Made by a program: the position numbers and the translations under genes
Origin: Bacteriovoracaceae bacterium
GTDB lineage: Bacteria; Bdellovibrionota; Bacteriovoracia; Bacteriovoracales; Bacteriovoracaceae
NCBI GenBank assembly: GCA_024711325.1
Contig: JANJTC010000001.1
Span: 329,603-393,602, forward strand
Length of the DNA: 64,000 nt
Reading direction: 5' to 3'
Notes under the pieces: model-generated
Told to the model about the DNA's origin: nothing
What the model saw: only the letters and a program-made list of their open reading frames with translations
Database searches by the model: none
Part shown: positions 1 to 8,909 of the stretch, piece by piece
Layout of the letters: each line of letters starts with the position of its first letter
How positions within the stretch are numbered: the first letter of the stretch is position 1

Positions 1-1116
1 AAGAAGGGTTATTTTGGAGAAAGAATGGAAACTCAGGCAGCTGCCGCCCGATACATTGAATGTAAAATGGGTAAAGTCGCCGAAATCCTCCTGTTTGATG
101 ACATGAACCAAGTCCAGATGGTTCCCAACTATGATGAAAAGGTCATGGAGCCAGTAGGTCTTCTTCCGAAACTTCCTATCATGCTTTTAAATGGCGCTGA
201 AGGAATCGGAACAGGTTTCTCTTCAGTCATCCCAAGTTTCAATCATGATGACATCATTAAATCCATGATCTCTTTTGTGGATACCGGTAAGATTAAGAAA
301 ATTAAACCTTATTACCGTTATTATAATGAGAAAATCACCACGGATGAAAAAGGTCGCATCATCACCAGAATGGCCTTCAAGCAAGTGGGAGATAAGATCT
401 TTATTACTGAAGTGCCGAAAGGTTACGATGCCCACAAGATTTATCGTCACCTGAATAAGCACATGGATAATGATTTCTTGAAGGATTATATCGATTCTTC
501 TGTAGATAACGTTATCAACATTGAGCTCATCTTTAAGCGCGGACAAACCCCAACTCTTAAAGAAGTCGAAGAAGTAATGGGCGTTACAAGCTCGGTTGTT
601 CCTAACTACACCTTAATTACTGAGAAAGGGGTTAAGGTCTTCCATACCGTTGAAGAAATTCTGGAAGTCTTTACCGTTCAGCGGATTGCGGTCACGAAGC
701 GTCGTTATGAACTTCTCATTAAAGATTATGAAGATCGTCTGACTAAGAATAATGAAATCATCCGCTTTATTCGCGAAAAGCATTATGCGATTGCTGAAAA
801 GAAGGCCAACCGTAAAGATTATATTGAGTATCTAAGCAAACAGAAATTCATCTACGCTGAGTATCTGGCAGATATGGCCATTTATCGGATGACAAAAGAA
901 GAAGTCGAGAAGCGTTTACTTTTAATTAAAGAAGAAACTTCGGCCTTAAATGAATTCAAAAAAATCCTCAAATCTCCAGCAATGCTTAAGAAAAAGCTGA
1001 TCGAGGAGCTCGAAGAGACTGGCAAGAAGCTCGCCGCCGTTATGAACGAGAAAGAAGCGGAAAAGAAAAGAAACTTTTCTAAAGCAAAAACAACTACTTC
1101 CAAAACCAGACAGTAA
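1..1116 (+). CDS. Type IIA DNA topoisomerase subunit A, Top2-like, 5'-truncated
   Basis: The reading frame is open from base 1, so the gene starts upstream; 371 residues are visible. The catalytic tyrosine that attacks DNA lies in an AAAARYIE motif (codon 52-54). What follows is the tower and C-gate half of a breakage-reunion subunit. The signatures are unusual for bacteria: LLNGAEGIGTGFSS is close to the eukaryotic Top2 form (VNGAEGIGTGWS), whereas bacterial GyrA/ParC have GIAVGMATNIPPHN. Later blocks such as the QVGDKIFITEVPK, VEEILEVF and MAIYRMTKEEVEK segments also align with Top2 as I remember it. The protein ends in a Lys-rich tail about 350 residues after the tyrosine, with no GyrA-type beta-pinwheel domain. 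Family assignment is secure; whether it pairs with a GyrB-like partner elsewhere is unknown. Confidence 0.9.
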   Translation, partial: KKGYFGERMETQAAAARYIECKMGKVAEILLFDDMNQVQMVPNYDEKVMEPVGLLPKLPIMLLNGAEGIGTGFSSVIPSFNHDDIIKSMISFVDTGKIKKIKPYYRYYNEKITTDEKGRIITRMAFKQVGDKIFITEVPKGYDAHKIYRHLNKHMDNDFLKDYIDSSVDNVINIELIFKRGQTPTLKEVEEVMGVTSSVVPNYTLITEKGVKVFHTVEEILEVFTVQRIAVTKRRYELLIKDYEDRLTKNNEIIRFIREKHYAIAEKKANRKDYIEYLSKQKFIYAEYLADMAIYRMTKEEVEKRLLLIKEETSALNEFKKILKSPAMLKKKLIEELEETGKKLAAVMNEKEAEKKRNFSKAKTTTSKTRQ

Positions 1117-1122
1117 AATCAA

Positions 1123-1145
1123 GGGCCCCGTTTGGGGCCCTTTTT
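1123..1145 (+). terminator. Rho-independent terminator after the topoisomerase gene
   Basis: A perfect 7-bp GC stem (GGGCCCC / GGGGCCC) closes a 4-base loop and is followed by five T residues. It starts six bases after the topoisomerase stop codon. Confidence 0.9.
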
Positions 1146-1227
1146 AATCGTCCTATCAAATTTTCCTAGCTGCTGGACATAAGTAATCGCTTTTGTTCAT
1201 ATGCCCCCTATATTTAAAGGAGTCCCT

Positions 1228-2583
1228 ATGAAATTCTTTCTTTTGGGTTTGATCATTTCTACCAGTGTTCTGGCAGAAAAAAATGACCTCACCCATAGAC
1301 CACGTTCCTTTCTGGTCTCTGGTGGGAAAGCGGTTTTTGTGGATTTCATTGAGGCAAGCTATAAGATTTCTTATCATGTGAAAAATCGTTCTGCTCAGGT
1401 CATTGCGACCATTAAATTCAATACTCCAGAGGCCGGACGTCCTATCTTTGACAGCGTTGAAGATCCAAGTAGCATCACACTAAATGGTGTAGCCGTTTTC
1501 GCTAATGAAATCAAAACCCCCTCAAGGGAAACCAAAGTCCGGGTTATCAATAAAGAACTACCTATTGGAAGTCATACTGCTGTCATCAGTGTTCCTTTAA
1601 AAACATTAGTGGATTGGAGAGACGGTGGTGTGAAGAGTGCTTTCTGGATTTCAGATCTGTCAGAAAGAAGATTCCTCGAGCGTTATCTTCCGGCCAATCT
1701 GGAATACGATCAGGTGAAGATGAACTTTGAAATTGAATTTCTGGGCAATAAGACAAAACAGAAAATTTATACTAACGGAGTCGTTGAGGATAAAGGGAAT
1801 AATACTTTTGCCATTTCTTATCCGGACTACTACAACGCTGCCTCTATTTTCTTCCATACTATGCCAGAGAGCACTTCTGATGAGGTTAGATTTTCATTAA
1901 AGTCGGTTGATGGCCGTGAGGTTCCGGTTGTCATTTATGTCGCTAAACCGACCTTAAAAGGCACCTCTTCTCTTGAAACTCTCCAGGCCCTTACAACTCA
2001 AATTTTTCATGAACTAGAAGGGGATTACGGTGCCTGGCCCCACCCATCCATGGTTATTTATAATGCCGGCCAAGGTGGGATGGAGTATCACGGCGCCACC
2101 ATGACCAGTGCTAGTGCTTTAGGACATGAATTGTTTCATTCTTATTTTGCACGAGGAATGATGCCGGCCAATGGTAATTCAGGATGGCTAGATGAGGCCC
2201 TGGCAAGCTGGCGGGATAAAGGTTATCAGACTCTGAGTGAACTTTCAGGGACCAGTAGAATGTCCAATCAGGCCTACTACACTCGAACAACTGATTATTC
2301 TGCTTATACTTTTGGTGAACGATTTATGAGTTTGATGGATGGAAGATTTAAGGCCAAAGGTGGGCTTAAACCATTTATGAGGCACATTTTGGAAAAACGT
2401 CTTTTTGCTCCACTTTTTGTAGAAGAATTCATTAAAGAGATGAGTGACTTTTATGGAGAGTCAGTAGAAGAAGATTTCAGAAAATATACTTTTGGAACTA
2501 AAAACTCATTCCAGAAATCTTTAAATGAAGAGCATCCTGTCCATCAGAAAATGAGTCTTGAAGAATTGCAAAAGCATTTGTAG
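1228..2583 (+). CDS. Exported M1-like (gluzincin) zinc metallopeptidase
   Basis: The 451-residue product begins with a signal peptide (MKFFLLGLIISTSVLA), so it is probably periplasmic or secreted. I chose the ATG at 1228 because AAGGAG precedes it and the signal peptide starts there; the frame is open back to an ATG at 1201 without a good ribosome site. The catalytic signature is H300-E301-L-F-H304, followed after 18 residues by E323, which is exactly the HEXXH-X18-E zinc site of M1-type peptidases. A GGMEYHGATM segment about 20 residues upstream sits where M1 enzymes carry GxMEN. The first half is beta-rich, as in M1 N-terminal domains. The specific substrate is unknown. It has its own strong ribosome site and follows a terminator, so it is probably a single-gene transcript. 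Confidence 0.75.
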   Translation: MKFFLLGLIISTSVLAEKNDLTHRPRSFLVSGGKAVFVDFIEASYKISYHVKNRSAQVIATIKFNTPEAGRPIFDSVEDPSSITLNGVAVFANEIKTPSRETKVRVINKELPIGSHTAVISVPLKTLVDWRDGGVKSAFWISDLSERRFLERYLPANLEYDQVKMNFEIEFLGNKTKQKIYTNGVVEDKGNNTFAISYPDYYNAASIFFHTMPESTSDEVRFSLKSVDGREVPVVIYVAKPTLKGTSSLETLQALTTQIFHELEGDYGAWPHPSMVIYNAGQGGMEYHGATMTSASALGHELFHSYFARGMMPANGNSGWLDEALASWRDKGYQTLSELSGTSRMSNQAYYTRTTDYSAYTFGERFMSLMDGRFKAKGGLKPFMRHILEKRLFAPLFVEEFIKEMSDFYGESVEEDFRKYTFGTKNSFQKSLNEEHPVHQKMSLEELQKHL

Positions 2584-2584
2584 C

Positions 2585-3394
2585 TTAATGGCGCTCGGTT
2601 TCGATTCCATTGATACTGTGGACACATTTGCCATCGGCCCTTAACTCAATGAGCATCTTCATTTTCGGGCCTTGTGTTCGGGGCCGGTAAGTCTGGGTGC
2701 TTTTTGCCATGATGGCGTGGGCAGCGCCGGAACCAAGAGAAATATTGTACTTGTCAGCGATGTCCGCAATATCAATATTCGTTGGTGCTCTTTTTTCGCT
2801 GTTCTCTCCGATAGCATCAATCATGACCGTGTCGCCAGTCTTGTGTTGCAGCCCCAGAAAATGTCCCATCTCATGCAGAACAACAGTTCTTAGATCAAAG
2901 GTCCCACTTACGTGAGTATCAGTTGTGCGGAAGTTATATAAATTTTCATTGATCAGGATATCAGCATGCTCAATGACAGCATATTCATCGGATTCACCCA
3001 CATTATAAGGCCTCAAGAATAGTTGAGTCACTGCCAGGGCCGAGGAAGGCAGGCTCTTTGGCCAGTGGGTAATGCGGTAAATGCCGAAGGTATCATCATC
3101 GCCCAAACTATCCAGATTTAAGCTGGCGCTGGATTTTTCAACAGTCGTATCAATATGACTAAAAAAGATTCTTTTATTTCCGACTGATGCTGACCAGGCC
3201 GTACTCATAGCGGTGATATTGTTTTTTTCGGCCGAAGAAAAATCTTCAGAAATCTTCAACTCTAGGGTATTTGCTGTGGCCCAATAGATAGGCGAGTTTT
3301 TATTCATTCTGCCGCTAGTTGTTTCCCCCACCTTTGGGGATGGAACACAGGCGGCCGAAATTAGAATGGTCGTTAGTAAAAGAGCAGTTTTCAT
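2585..3394 (-). CDS. Metzincin/matrixin-like zinc protease lipoprotein
   Basis: Starting at the ATG at 3394 gives a 269-residue lipoprotein: MKTALLLTTILISAAC is a type II signal peptide with a lipobox ending at the Cys. The frame is open to 3445 but the upstream residues are basic and would spoil the signal. The zinc site is H174-E-M-G-H178-F-L-G-L-Q-H184, the full HExxHxxGxxH metzincin signature, and an AIMA segment downstream could be the Met-turn. It most resembles bacterial matrixin-type (M10A-like) peptidases. It converges tail to tail with the preceding M1-like peptidase (one base between stops). Export and anchoring point to surface or periplasmic proteolysis; the substrate is unknown. 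Confidence 0.8.
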   Translation of the reverse strand: MKTALLLTTILISAACVPSPKVGETTSGRMNKNSPIYWATANTLELKISEDFSSAEKNNITAMSTAWSASVGNKRIFFSHIDTTVEKSSASLNLDSLGDDDTFGIYRITHWPKSLPSSALAVTQLFLRPYNVGESDEYAVIEHADILINENLYNFRTTDTHVSGTFDLRTVVLHEMGHFLGLQHKTGDTVMIDAIGENSEKRAPTNIDIADIADKYNISLGSGAAHAIMAKSTQTYRPRTQGPKMKMLIELRADGKCVHSINGIETERH

Positions 3395-3467
3395 TTTCCC
3401 CCGGAAGAGCACAGGTTTCATTCTGTATCGGCTCTTCAGGGGCAAAAATGAGTTTTTTAACGAGGCC

Positions 3468-4112
3468 TTACTTCATTGATTTAGCGTGATCGGCCATAAA
3501 TTGGTCTAAACCGTTTTTAGTTAAAGGATGGGCGAATAAACCCTCAATAACTTTAAATGGAAGAGTTGCCGTATCCGCTCCAACCATAGCGCAGTCTTTA
3601 ACGTGAGTTGAGTGGCGCAAAGAAGCCGCCAGGATTTTAGTTTCAAAGCCATAATTATTAAAAATGACTCGGATTTCCTGAATTAGATCCATACCAGTCT
3701 GTCCTACATCATCTAGTCGGCCAACAAACGGAGATACGTAGGTGGCGCCATTTTTGGCAGCTAAAAGCGCCTGGTTAGCAGAGAAAATAAGTGTGACGTT
3801 AGTTTTGATGTTGTTCTTGGAGAAGTGTTTACAAGCAATCATCCCATCTTTGGTCATTGGAAGTTTAATCACTACATTCTTATGAATTTGGGCGAGCTCC
3901 ATGCCTTCTTTTATCATGCCATCTGCCTCAAGAGAGATCACTTCAGCTGAGATCGGCCCATCGACGATTTCCGCGATTTCCTTGATCAGTTCCTTTTGAT
4001 TTTTTCCACTTTTGGCCACCAAGCTTGGATTGGTTGTCACACCATCTACAAATCCCCAGGCATAAGCAGTTTTAATTTCGTTAATATCACCGGTATCAAT
4101 AAAAAATTCCAT
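3468..4112 (-). CDS. tal: Small transaldolase (TalC/FSA type)
   Basis: The 214-residue protein is a full-length single-domain transaldolase of the short TalC/fructose-6-phosphate aldolase class. Diagnostic segments are [10 protein letters not shown] at the N-terminus, [13 protein letters not shown], and NVVIKLPMT, where K83 is the Schiff-base lysine. [20 protein letters not shown] and SPFVGRLDD are also typical. Most enzymes of this length named transaldolase transfer a dihydroxyacetone unit in the non-oxidative pentose phosphate pathway; FSA-type members instead cleave fructose 6-phosphate. Sequence alone does not separate the two here. It is cytoplasmic. It stands between exported-protein genes and appears to be transcribed alone. 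Confidence 0.93.
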   Translation of the reverse strand: MEFFIDTGDINEIKTAYAWGFVDGVTTNPSLVAKSGKNQKELIKEIAEIVDGPISAEVISLEADGMIKEGMELAQIHKNVVIKLPMTKDGMIACKHFSKNNIKTNVTLIFSANQALLAAKNGATYVSPFVGRLDDVGQTGMDLIQEIRVIFNNYGFETKILAASLRHSTHVKDCAMVGADTATLPFKVIEGLFAHPLTKNGLDQFMADHAKSMK

Positions 4113-4180
4113 ATAGTCTCCTGAATTGGTCAGATTAAAACGTCTTGGGTTTGAAAGAGTTCTGAATCATAATAAAAAGC

Positions 4181-4966
4181 ATGAGAACGTTTGGCCACTT
4201 TTGGATCACACTATTTTTTATGACAGGCCTGGCCCAGGCAGTGGTTCTGGTGCCCAATCTTCCCGATGAAGGGGTTCTTGGACCTGAGAACCGCAGTTCT
4301 ATCGATCCTAATGTTGATTATGAACGTTTTTCCGGAAGAGTTTCTGATAAAGATGATGATTCGCGGATTTTTAAGGTCCAGGTTGAAAATAATAATACCA
4401 AGTTCTTTCGTGCCGGAGATCAGGTTTTATTTAAATTGAATCTGAAAGAAGGCAAGGAATTCTGTAAGGGCTTTGTCCGTTCGGTCGAGGATTTCCATTT
4501 CACTATTTTTGTTGAAAGCCTTGCACCCTGCTATTCATCCACTGAGTATTTCCGCCGGGGAACAGTACTTAATTTTTATTCTAAAAATCTTTCACAGAGA
4601 GTTTTCGAGGCGAGCAAGTACCGTGAACAGCTCATTCTAAGGAAGGAAGATTTTCTTAAGCAGCTCAATGGGATAAACCATTTCCTTTGGACATTTGATC
4701 AGCAAAAAGTAAAAACTGCTTCCGATTATGACGAGCAGATCAACCGTCTTCAGCGAGAAAAGCGTAAAGCTTTGGATGATATGATTTCTTTAAAACAGGA
4801 ACGCTTGGTGCTTCAGAATGAACTGATGCGAAAGCTCAACGAGCTGGATGAGTCTTTGTCTTTTTATCGGGTAGAAAGACAGGAACTTATGACCGATCGC
4901 TGGAATTCAGATCATGATTTAGGGATACCTGTTGGGCAAAGACCCCAAGAGATTAAACCCCAGTAG
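4181..4966 (+). CDS. Exported coiled-coil protein of unknown function
   Basis: I do not recognise a family. The 261-residue product opens with a signal peptide (about residues 1-20, ending AQA). A middle part rich in beta-type residues (about 50-140) contains two cysteines (KEFCKG and APCYSS). From about residue 170 onward a long charged helical stretch looks like a coiled coil, with many Lys, Glu, Gln and Leu residues. The C-terminus ends in a Pro-rich tail. No clear Shine-Dalgarno sequence precedes the ATG. It is followed after 45 bases by the exported serine protease gene on the same strand, so the two may share a transcript. Confidence 0.7.
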   Translation: MRTFGHFWITLFFMTGLAQAVVLVPNLPDEGVLGPENRSSIDPNVDYERFSGRVSDKDDDSRIFKVQVENNNTKFFRAGDQVLFKLNLKEGKEFCKGFVRSVEDFHFTIFVESLAPCYSSTEYFRRGTVLNFYSKNLSQRVFEASKYREQLILRKEDFLKQLNGINHFLWTFDQQKVKTASDYDEQINRLQREKRKALDDMISLKQERLVLQNELMRKLNELDESLSFYRVERQELMTDRWNSDHDLGIPVGQRPQEIKPQ

Positions 4967-5011
4967 ACCGAGCAATTTACTTCGATAAAGATTTCCTCTT
5001 TTTTAACCGAC

Positions 5012-5977
5012 ATGAAATTCATGAACGGAAAGCAGTTTTTCTTTCTTCTCTTTTTTGTCCTGTCTTTTCCTGAAACAATTGAAGAAACAGGTGATGCCTA
5101 TCGAGGACTTGCCAGTTCCTGGACCATCATCCCTTCACGTAGTTTGGCCGGACTTCATTATATTTTTAAAGACTTTGAAATCGGTGAAGAAGAGAGTTTA
5201 GTCAAAGTATCCGGACCAGTAGTTGAAATCACCAATGGTGAAACCCTGGGAGCGAAGGTTTTCCGGGAAGGCTACTCAACTGAGATAGATGCAGAAGATT
5301 TCGAAGAAGAACAGGCCTTGGGGCTTTCGGTCTTTGAGGCAACTACGCGCACTGGTACCAGTGTGGGAACGGCATTTTTAGTTGGGCAGAACATTGTTTT
5401 AACTAACCGACATGTGATGGCATTTACTAAGGACAGCAGGCTATTTCCTTGTGGGAAATTCAGTATCAAACTCAATCATAAAGAAGAACGAGTCGATTGC
5501 CAAAAGGTTCGCTACTGCAGTCCTCGTTTTGATTACTGTGTGATTGAGATGAGGCCCATGAAAAATGAGCTGCCCCTGGGTGCCGAGATTAAACCCTTAA
5601 GACTTACCCGGAGAGTTAAGACAGACAAAGATGCTCGTCTCCTGCATATTGGAAACGCCGCGGGCCTGGGACTTCAGGCCTCAAGTGGGAAAGGGATTAA
5701 ATTGGAATCAGGTGAGTTTTATCATTACGCTCCCACCTTGGGTGGCTCATCCGGCGCGCCTATCTTCAATGATCGCGGTGAAGTGATTGGACTCAACTGG
5801 GGACATACCGGTGGCAACTATATCAATGAATCGGCCTTCAATCGCGGGGTCTTATCCAGCACCATTTTTGATGAATTAAGAATGGTTCAGCCTCGAACTC
5901 TCAAAGAGATTAAGAGTTTCAGATCCTGGCATCAACGGATGCTACGGCACCGTAAGGTTAGTATCGATACTCCTTAA
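5012..5977 (+). CDS. Exported trypsin-like serine protease (S1 fold)
   Basis: The 321-residue protein has an N-terminal hydrophobic signal segment (QFFFLLFFVLSF) and a chymotrypsin-type catalytic triad. H134 sits in VLTNRHVMAF, D174 in FDYCVIEM, and S247 in the GGSSGAPIF motif. The segments GTAFLVGQNIVL and EVIGLNWGH match the usual first-barrel and post-serine regions. The spacing resembles glutamyl-endopeptidase/V8-like S1B enzymes more than HtrA, and no PDZ domain follows. About 110 residues precede the catalytic domain and could be a propeptide. It probably acts in the periplasm or outside the cell. An ATG at 5021 is an alternative start; neither has a strong ribosome site. Confidence 0.83.
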   Translation: MKFMNGKQFFFLLFFVLSFPETIEETGDAYRGLASSWTIIPSRSLAGLHYIFKDFEIGEEESLVKVSGPVVEITNGETLGAKVFREGYSTEIDAEDFEEEQALGLSVFEATTRTGTSVGTAFLVGQNIVLTNRHVMAFTKDSRLFPCGKFSIKLNHKEERVDCQKVRYCSPRFDYCVIEMRPMKNELPLGAEIKPLRLTRRVKTDKDARLLHIGNAAGLGLQASSGKGIKLESGEFYHYAPTLGGSSGAPIFNDRGEVIGLNWGHTGGNYINESAFNRGVLSSTIFDELRMVQPRTLKEIKSFRSWHQRMLRHRKVSIDTP

Positions 5978-6016
5978 AGACCGAGTAAATCAATCGCAAT
6001 GCAAGAAAATATGAGA

Positions 6017-6033
6017 AGAAAGGGCCCCTTTCT
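6017..6033. other. 17-base near-perfect palindrome upstream of 6134
   Basis: AGAAAGGG and CCCTTTCT flank one central C. It lies about 100 bases before the start of the exported protein at 6134 and 40 bases after the protease stop. No T-run follows, so it could be an operator or a weak hairpin rather than a terminator. Confidence 0.35.
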
Positions 6034-6133
6034 GGAGCGGCTGCAATTGTCTAGTCATGCAAGTCACAGTTAGCATTAAACATTAAAAGAAAAACCAATT
6101 TGGAAGGTTTTTAAATAAATTAAGGAGGATTAC

Positions 6134-7366
6134 ATGTCCCGACTCATTATCTTGTCATTGGGGCTTCTGCTGAGTTTCTCGGCCTTTGCCCAGGATCTGG
6201 CGATTCAAGGTTTTAATAAGCGCTTTACGTTGGTCAAAAATGATCAAGGCAAAGTAACCGTCATCAGGCTTAAAAAGGCCACGACTAAATTCTCAATCAT
6301 GCCTTTCATCGAGCAAATTAAAAATGACCTCAAAGGTGAACAGGCAGAACTCTATGGTTTGACTGATGGGCAGAAAGAAGCTGAAGTCGACAACATGCTG
6401 TATGAAATGGGTCTTGATCCATATACAAAAGACAATGGCTCTGAAGAGGCCAGAAGAATTAAGGAATCCATCCTTAATATTTCCAACATCAATGTGGAGG
6501 ATTCTTTTCGCCAACTTGAGGCCAAATCTTTTTGGAAAGAATTTGAAAGACGCTTAAATGAAGCTTTTCTTTTTATCGATCCAACCATCCTTGCTAACCT
6601 GGAAGATCCACGTTTCTTCTATAGAAGAGAAGTGACTTATCAAGTAGTCAAATGGGCCCTGGATCAGGCCAAGAAACGTTTCTCGAACCTTCCGGTACTA
6701 AATATTGCAAGTTTCGTGATTGTGCGTGTGCATGAAATGATGCTGGAACAACGTCATTTTCACCACAATATGCTTCTCCATTACTTTGAAACTATTCCAG
6801 AGACAAAACTTGGGATGACTAAAGAAGATGTAGATCGTACAGTTTCCTCTATCTTTGAGTATCGGATTGGTGCGACAAATATTTTTGAATCTAATCGTGC
6901 TGTGGCCGACTGGTTAAACTATGGTATGAACAAGTTTTATATGCAGGTTCGTAGCGGGAATTCTCGCATCAGAAGCTGGGAAGGGCCAATGACCAACGTT
7001 AGCTTTGAGAATATTGAAAAGCTAAATTTTGCTTTCGCTAATGTTACTCATCAGGGATCCCGCAAGATCTACCATCTTCACCACATGAACCATACTTTCA
7101 GCTCGAAGCCTTCAATGGCCTATGACTATTCAAATCCTAAGAAAGTGAAAAGAAATCGCGCTCTACTTAATATAGCAGGAGTTGCTCTTGGGTTTATTCA
7201 GATTCCTGGATGGATCAAGACTAATGTGATTAGCTTTATGGATTCTATGTATGTTCAGCAGGTACGAATGGAAGGTGCTTTGATTGGTTACTTTGAATCA
7301 ACAGGTGACCAGGCCATGATTAACCGGATTTACTCTCAAAGAGCGAACTTCTATATCGTTCAGTAA
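6134..7366 (+). CDS. Exported protein of unknown function
   Basis: I do not recognise a family. The 410-residue product has a clear signal peptide (MSRLIILSLGLLLSFSAFAQ) and a strong ribosome site (AAGGAGG, seven bases upstream). The mature part is mixed alpha/beta with several His-rich spots (RHFHHN near residue 215; HLHHMNH near residue 320) but no HExxH zinc motif. There are no cysteines in the part I checked and no obvious internal membrane segments, apart from a moderately hydrophobic stretch near residue 350. It is followed by a bidirectional hairpin shared with the convergent ccsA gene. Confidence 0.75.
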   Translation: MSRLIILSLGLLLSFSAFAQDLAIQGFNKRFTLVKNDQGKVTVIRLKKATTKFSIMPFIEQIKNDLKGEQAELYGLTDGQKEAEVDNMLYEMGLDPYTKDNGSEEARRIKESILNISNINVEDSFRQLEAKSFWKEFERRLNEAFLFIDPTILANLEDPRFFYRREVTYQVVKWALDQAKKRFSNLPVLNIASFVIVRVHEMMLEQRHFHHNMLLHYFETIPETKLGMTKEDVDRTVSSIFEYRIGATNIFESNRAVADWLNYGMNKFYMQVRSGNSRIRSWEGPMTNVSFENIEKLNFAFANVTHQGSRKIYHLHHMNHTFSSKPSMAYDYSNPKKVKRNRALLNIAGVALGFIQIPGWIKTNVISFMDSMYVQQVRMEGALIGYFESTGDQAMINRIYSQRANFYIVQ

Positions 7367-7371
7367 AATAT

Positions 7372-7408
7372 AAACAAGTAAGGAAGCTTTAAGCTTCCTT
7401 ACTTGTTT
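7372..7408. terminator. Bidirectional terminator between 6134 gene and ccsA
   Basis: An 18-base arm (AAACAAGTAAGGAAGCTT) is mirrored exactly by AAGCTTCCTTACTTGTTT, with one T between them in sequence (in practice a loop of about five bases). The A-rich and T-rich ends let it work in both directions. The minus-strand ccsA stop codon lies in the loop, so the last ccsA codons are encoded by one arm. Confidence 0.85.
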
Positions 7409-8909
7409 TAATTGAAGCAATGATCAGAATTAGCGTTTGAATCAAAAAGAAAGTTCCGAGGAAGATAGCGCCACCTTCAGAAAAGCCATAAGAATGAAGT
7501 CCACTGGCCAGAATATAATTCACACCAAACCATGCCATCATGACACTCATAAAGGCACCGGCCACCATAAGAACGAAGCGTTTAGGTGGAATCCATGAGG
7601 TATATTTACCGTGAAGGATTGCCATATAAATTAGCAGCACAATGAGTGACCAGGTTTCTTTTGGATCCCAGCCCCAGAAGCGGCCCCATGAATAGTCGGC
7701 CCAAACTCCTCCTAGAATAACCCCTGCAGATAAAAGGACTACGCCTACCTTAATGCAAGTATAAATCAGATCAACCTGATAGCGGTATTCGCTTGAACTT
7801 ACGGTCGAGAAACGTCCTCGAATCAGTAGGGTGTTGGCCAAAAGCCATGACAAGGCCAGGGCAGCATAAGAGAGAATGATGGTTGATACATGGGTTGAGA
7901 GCCAGAAGTTATCGCGCAAAACAGGCACTAGTGGAGAGATTCCCTCATCCAGCATTCCATTGGCGAACTTCATCATCATGAGTCCCAACATGTTGCAAGC
8001 AAGGCCTGCCAGAATGAACATGATCTCTTTTCTCATGAAATAAATAATGCAACTGATAACCAGTCCACCAAATCCTGAGAACATAACAGTCTCATACATA
8101 TTAGTGATCGGGGCCCGACCGGAAATCATCACTCGAAGAGTAATGGCCGTGATCTGAAGACCAATTGTCAGAAGAATGAAAACCGTGCCAGGAATCTTAT
8201 TTTTCATGGCCACAAACAAAATGATTGAAAGGAGTGTAGATATTAAGGCCCAGTTAAAGAGGTTCCATTTGTAATATTTTAGCTCCAAAAGGTAGTGATC
8301 ACCTTTTAGGGACAAATAATCTGCTTTGGATTCAGCAAAAAGATAATTAACAGGATTTGTTCCTTTGTCTTTGGCGGAGGCGACCCGACTTTCAGTTAAA
8401 AACTCCCCGATCGTAATGAATTCAATTTTGTTATCAACTTTAACCGGTACGGACCATGCACGGGCATTAATGATAGCTCTATATGTATTTAAACGTGACT
8501 CAACTTTAGTCAGTTCTTTTTTAAAGCTATTGTTTTCTTTTAATTGGGAGAGTTCACTCGTTATCAAATCTGCTTTGGATTCAAGTTCCTTGACCGGAAT
8601 AGAGGTTTGATCCTCCTGCATGCCCAGAACTTTTCTCACGTCGACATGGTCGACTTTGATCATGATCGGTAACTCAACCGGCATTCCGAATGCCTTCAAG
8701 GAAAGTTTACAGAATGCTTCTGTCGCGGAGTAATCACCAACTTTTTCAGATCCTGTCATGAACCTGATGGTCTCATTGGCAAAAACATAAAGTGGTTTTT
8801 CTCTTCCACCCGCCTGGACCGGAAAGGTTTCAAGGTCCTTATTACAAAAATCCATCTGCCCAAAGGCCGATGTCATAGAGATGAGAAAAACAAAAAGGAT
8901 TTTAAACAC
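7389..8909 (-). CDS. ccsA: Cytochrome c biogenesis protein CcsA/ResC with N-terminal periplasmic extension
   Basis: The 506-residue protein forms, with ResB, the System II machine that carries heme across the membrane and attaches it to c-type apocytochromes. The C-terminal half (about residue 215 on) has many membrane segments and contains the heme-handling WWD signature, WGRFWGWDPKE. SGLHSYGFSEGG near the end is also typical. The first about 210 residues are unusual: a signal peptide (MFKILFVFLISMTSAFGQ), then a soluble periplasmic part with two Cys (DFCNKD, AFCKLS) and a short charged helix. Plain CcsA is about 300-400 residues, so this is an N-terminally extended form. It overlaps resB by eight bases. 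Confidence 0.92.
   Translation of the reverse strand: MFKILFVFLISMTSAFGQMDFCNKDLETFPVQAGGREKPLYVFANETIRFMTGSEKVGDYSATEAFCKLSLKAFGMPVELPIMIKVDHVDVRKVLGMQEDQTSIPVKELESKADLITSELSQLKENNSFKKELTKVESRLNTYRAIINARAWSVPVKVDNKIEFITIGEFLTESRVASAKDKGTNPVNYLFAESKADYLSLKGDHYLLELKYYKWNLFNWALISTLLSIILFVAMKNKIPGTVFILLTIGLQITAITLRVMISGRAPITNMYETVMFSGFGGLVISCIIYFMRKEIMFILAGLACNMLGLMMMKFANGMLDEGISPLVPVLRDNFWLSTHVSTIILSYAALALSWLLANTLLIRGRFSTVSSSEYRYQVDLIYTCIKVGVVLLSAGVILGGVWADYSWGRFWGWDPKETWSLIVLLIYMAILHGKYTSWIPPKRFVLMVAGAFMSVMMAWFGVNYILASGLHSYGFSEGGAIFLGTFFLIQTLILIIASIKTSKEA

Noticed and set aside
6017..6033. Palindrome considered as an intrinsic terminator
   Set aside because: One-base centre and no T-run; more like an operator or chance.
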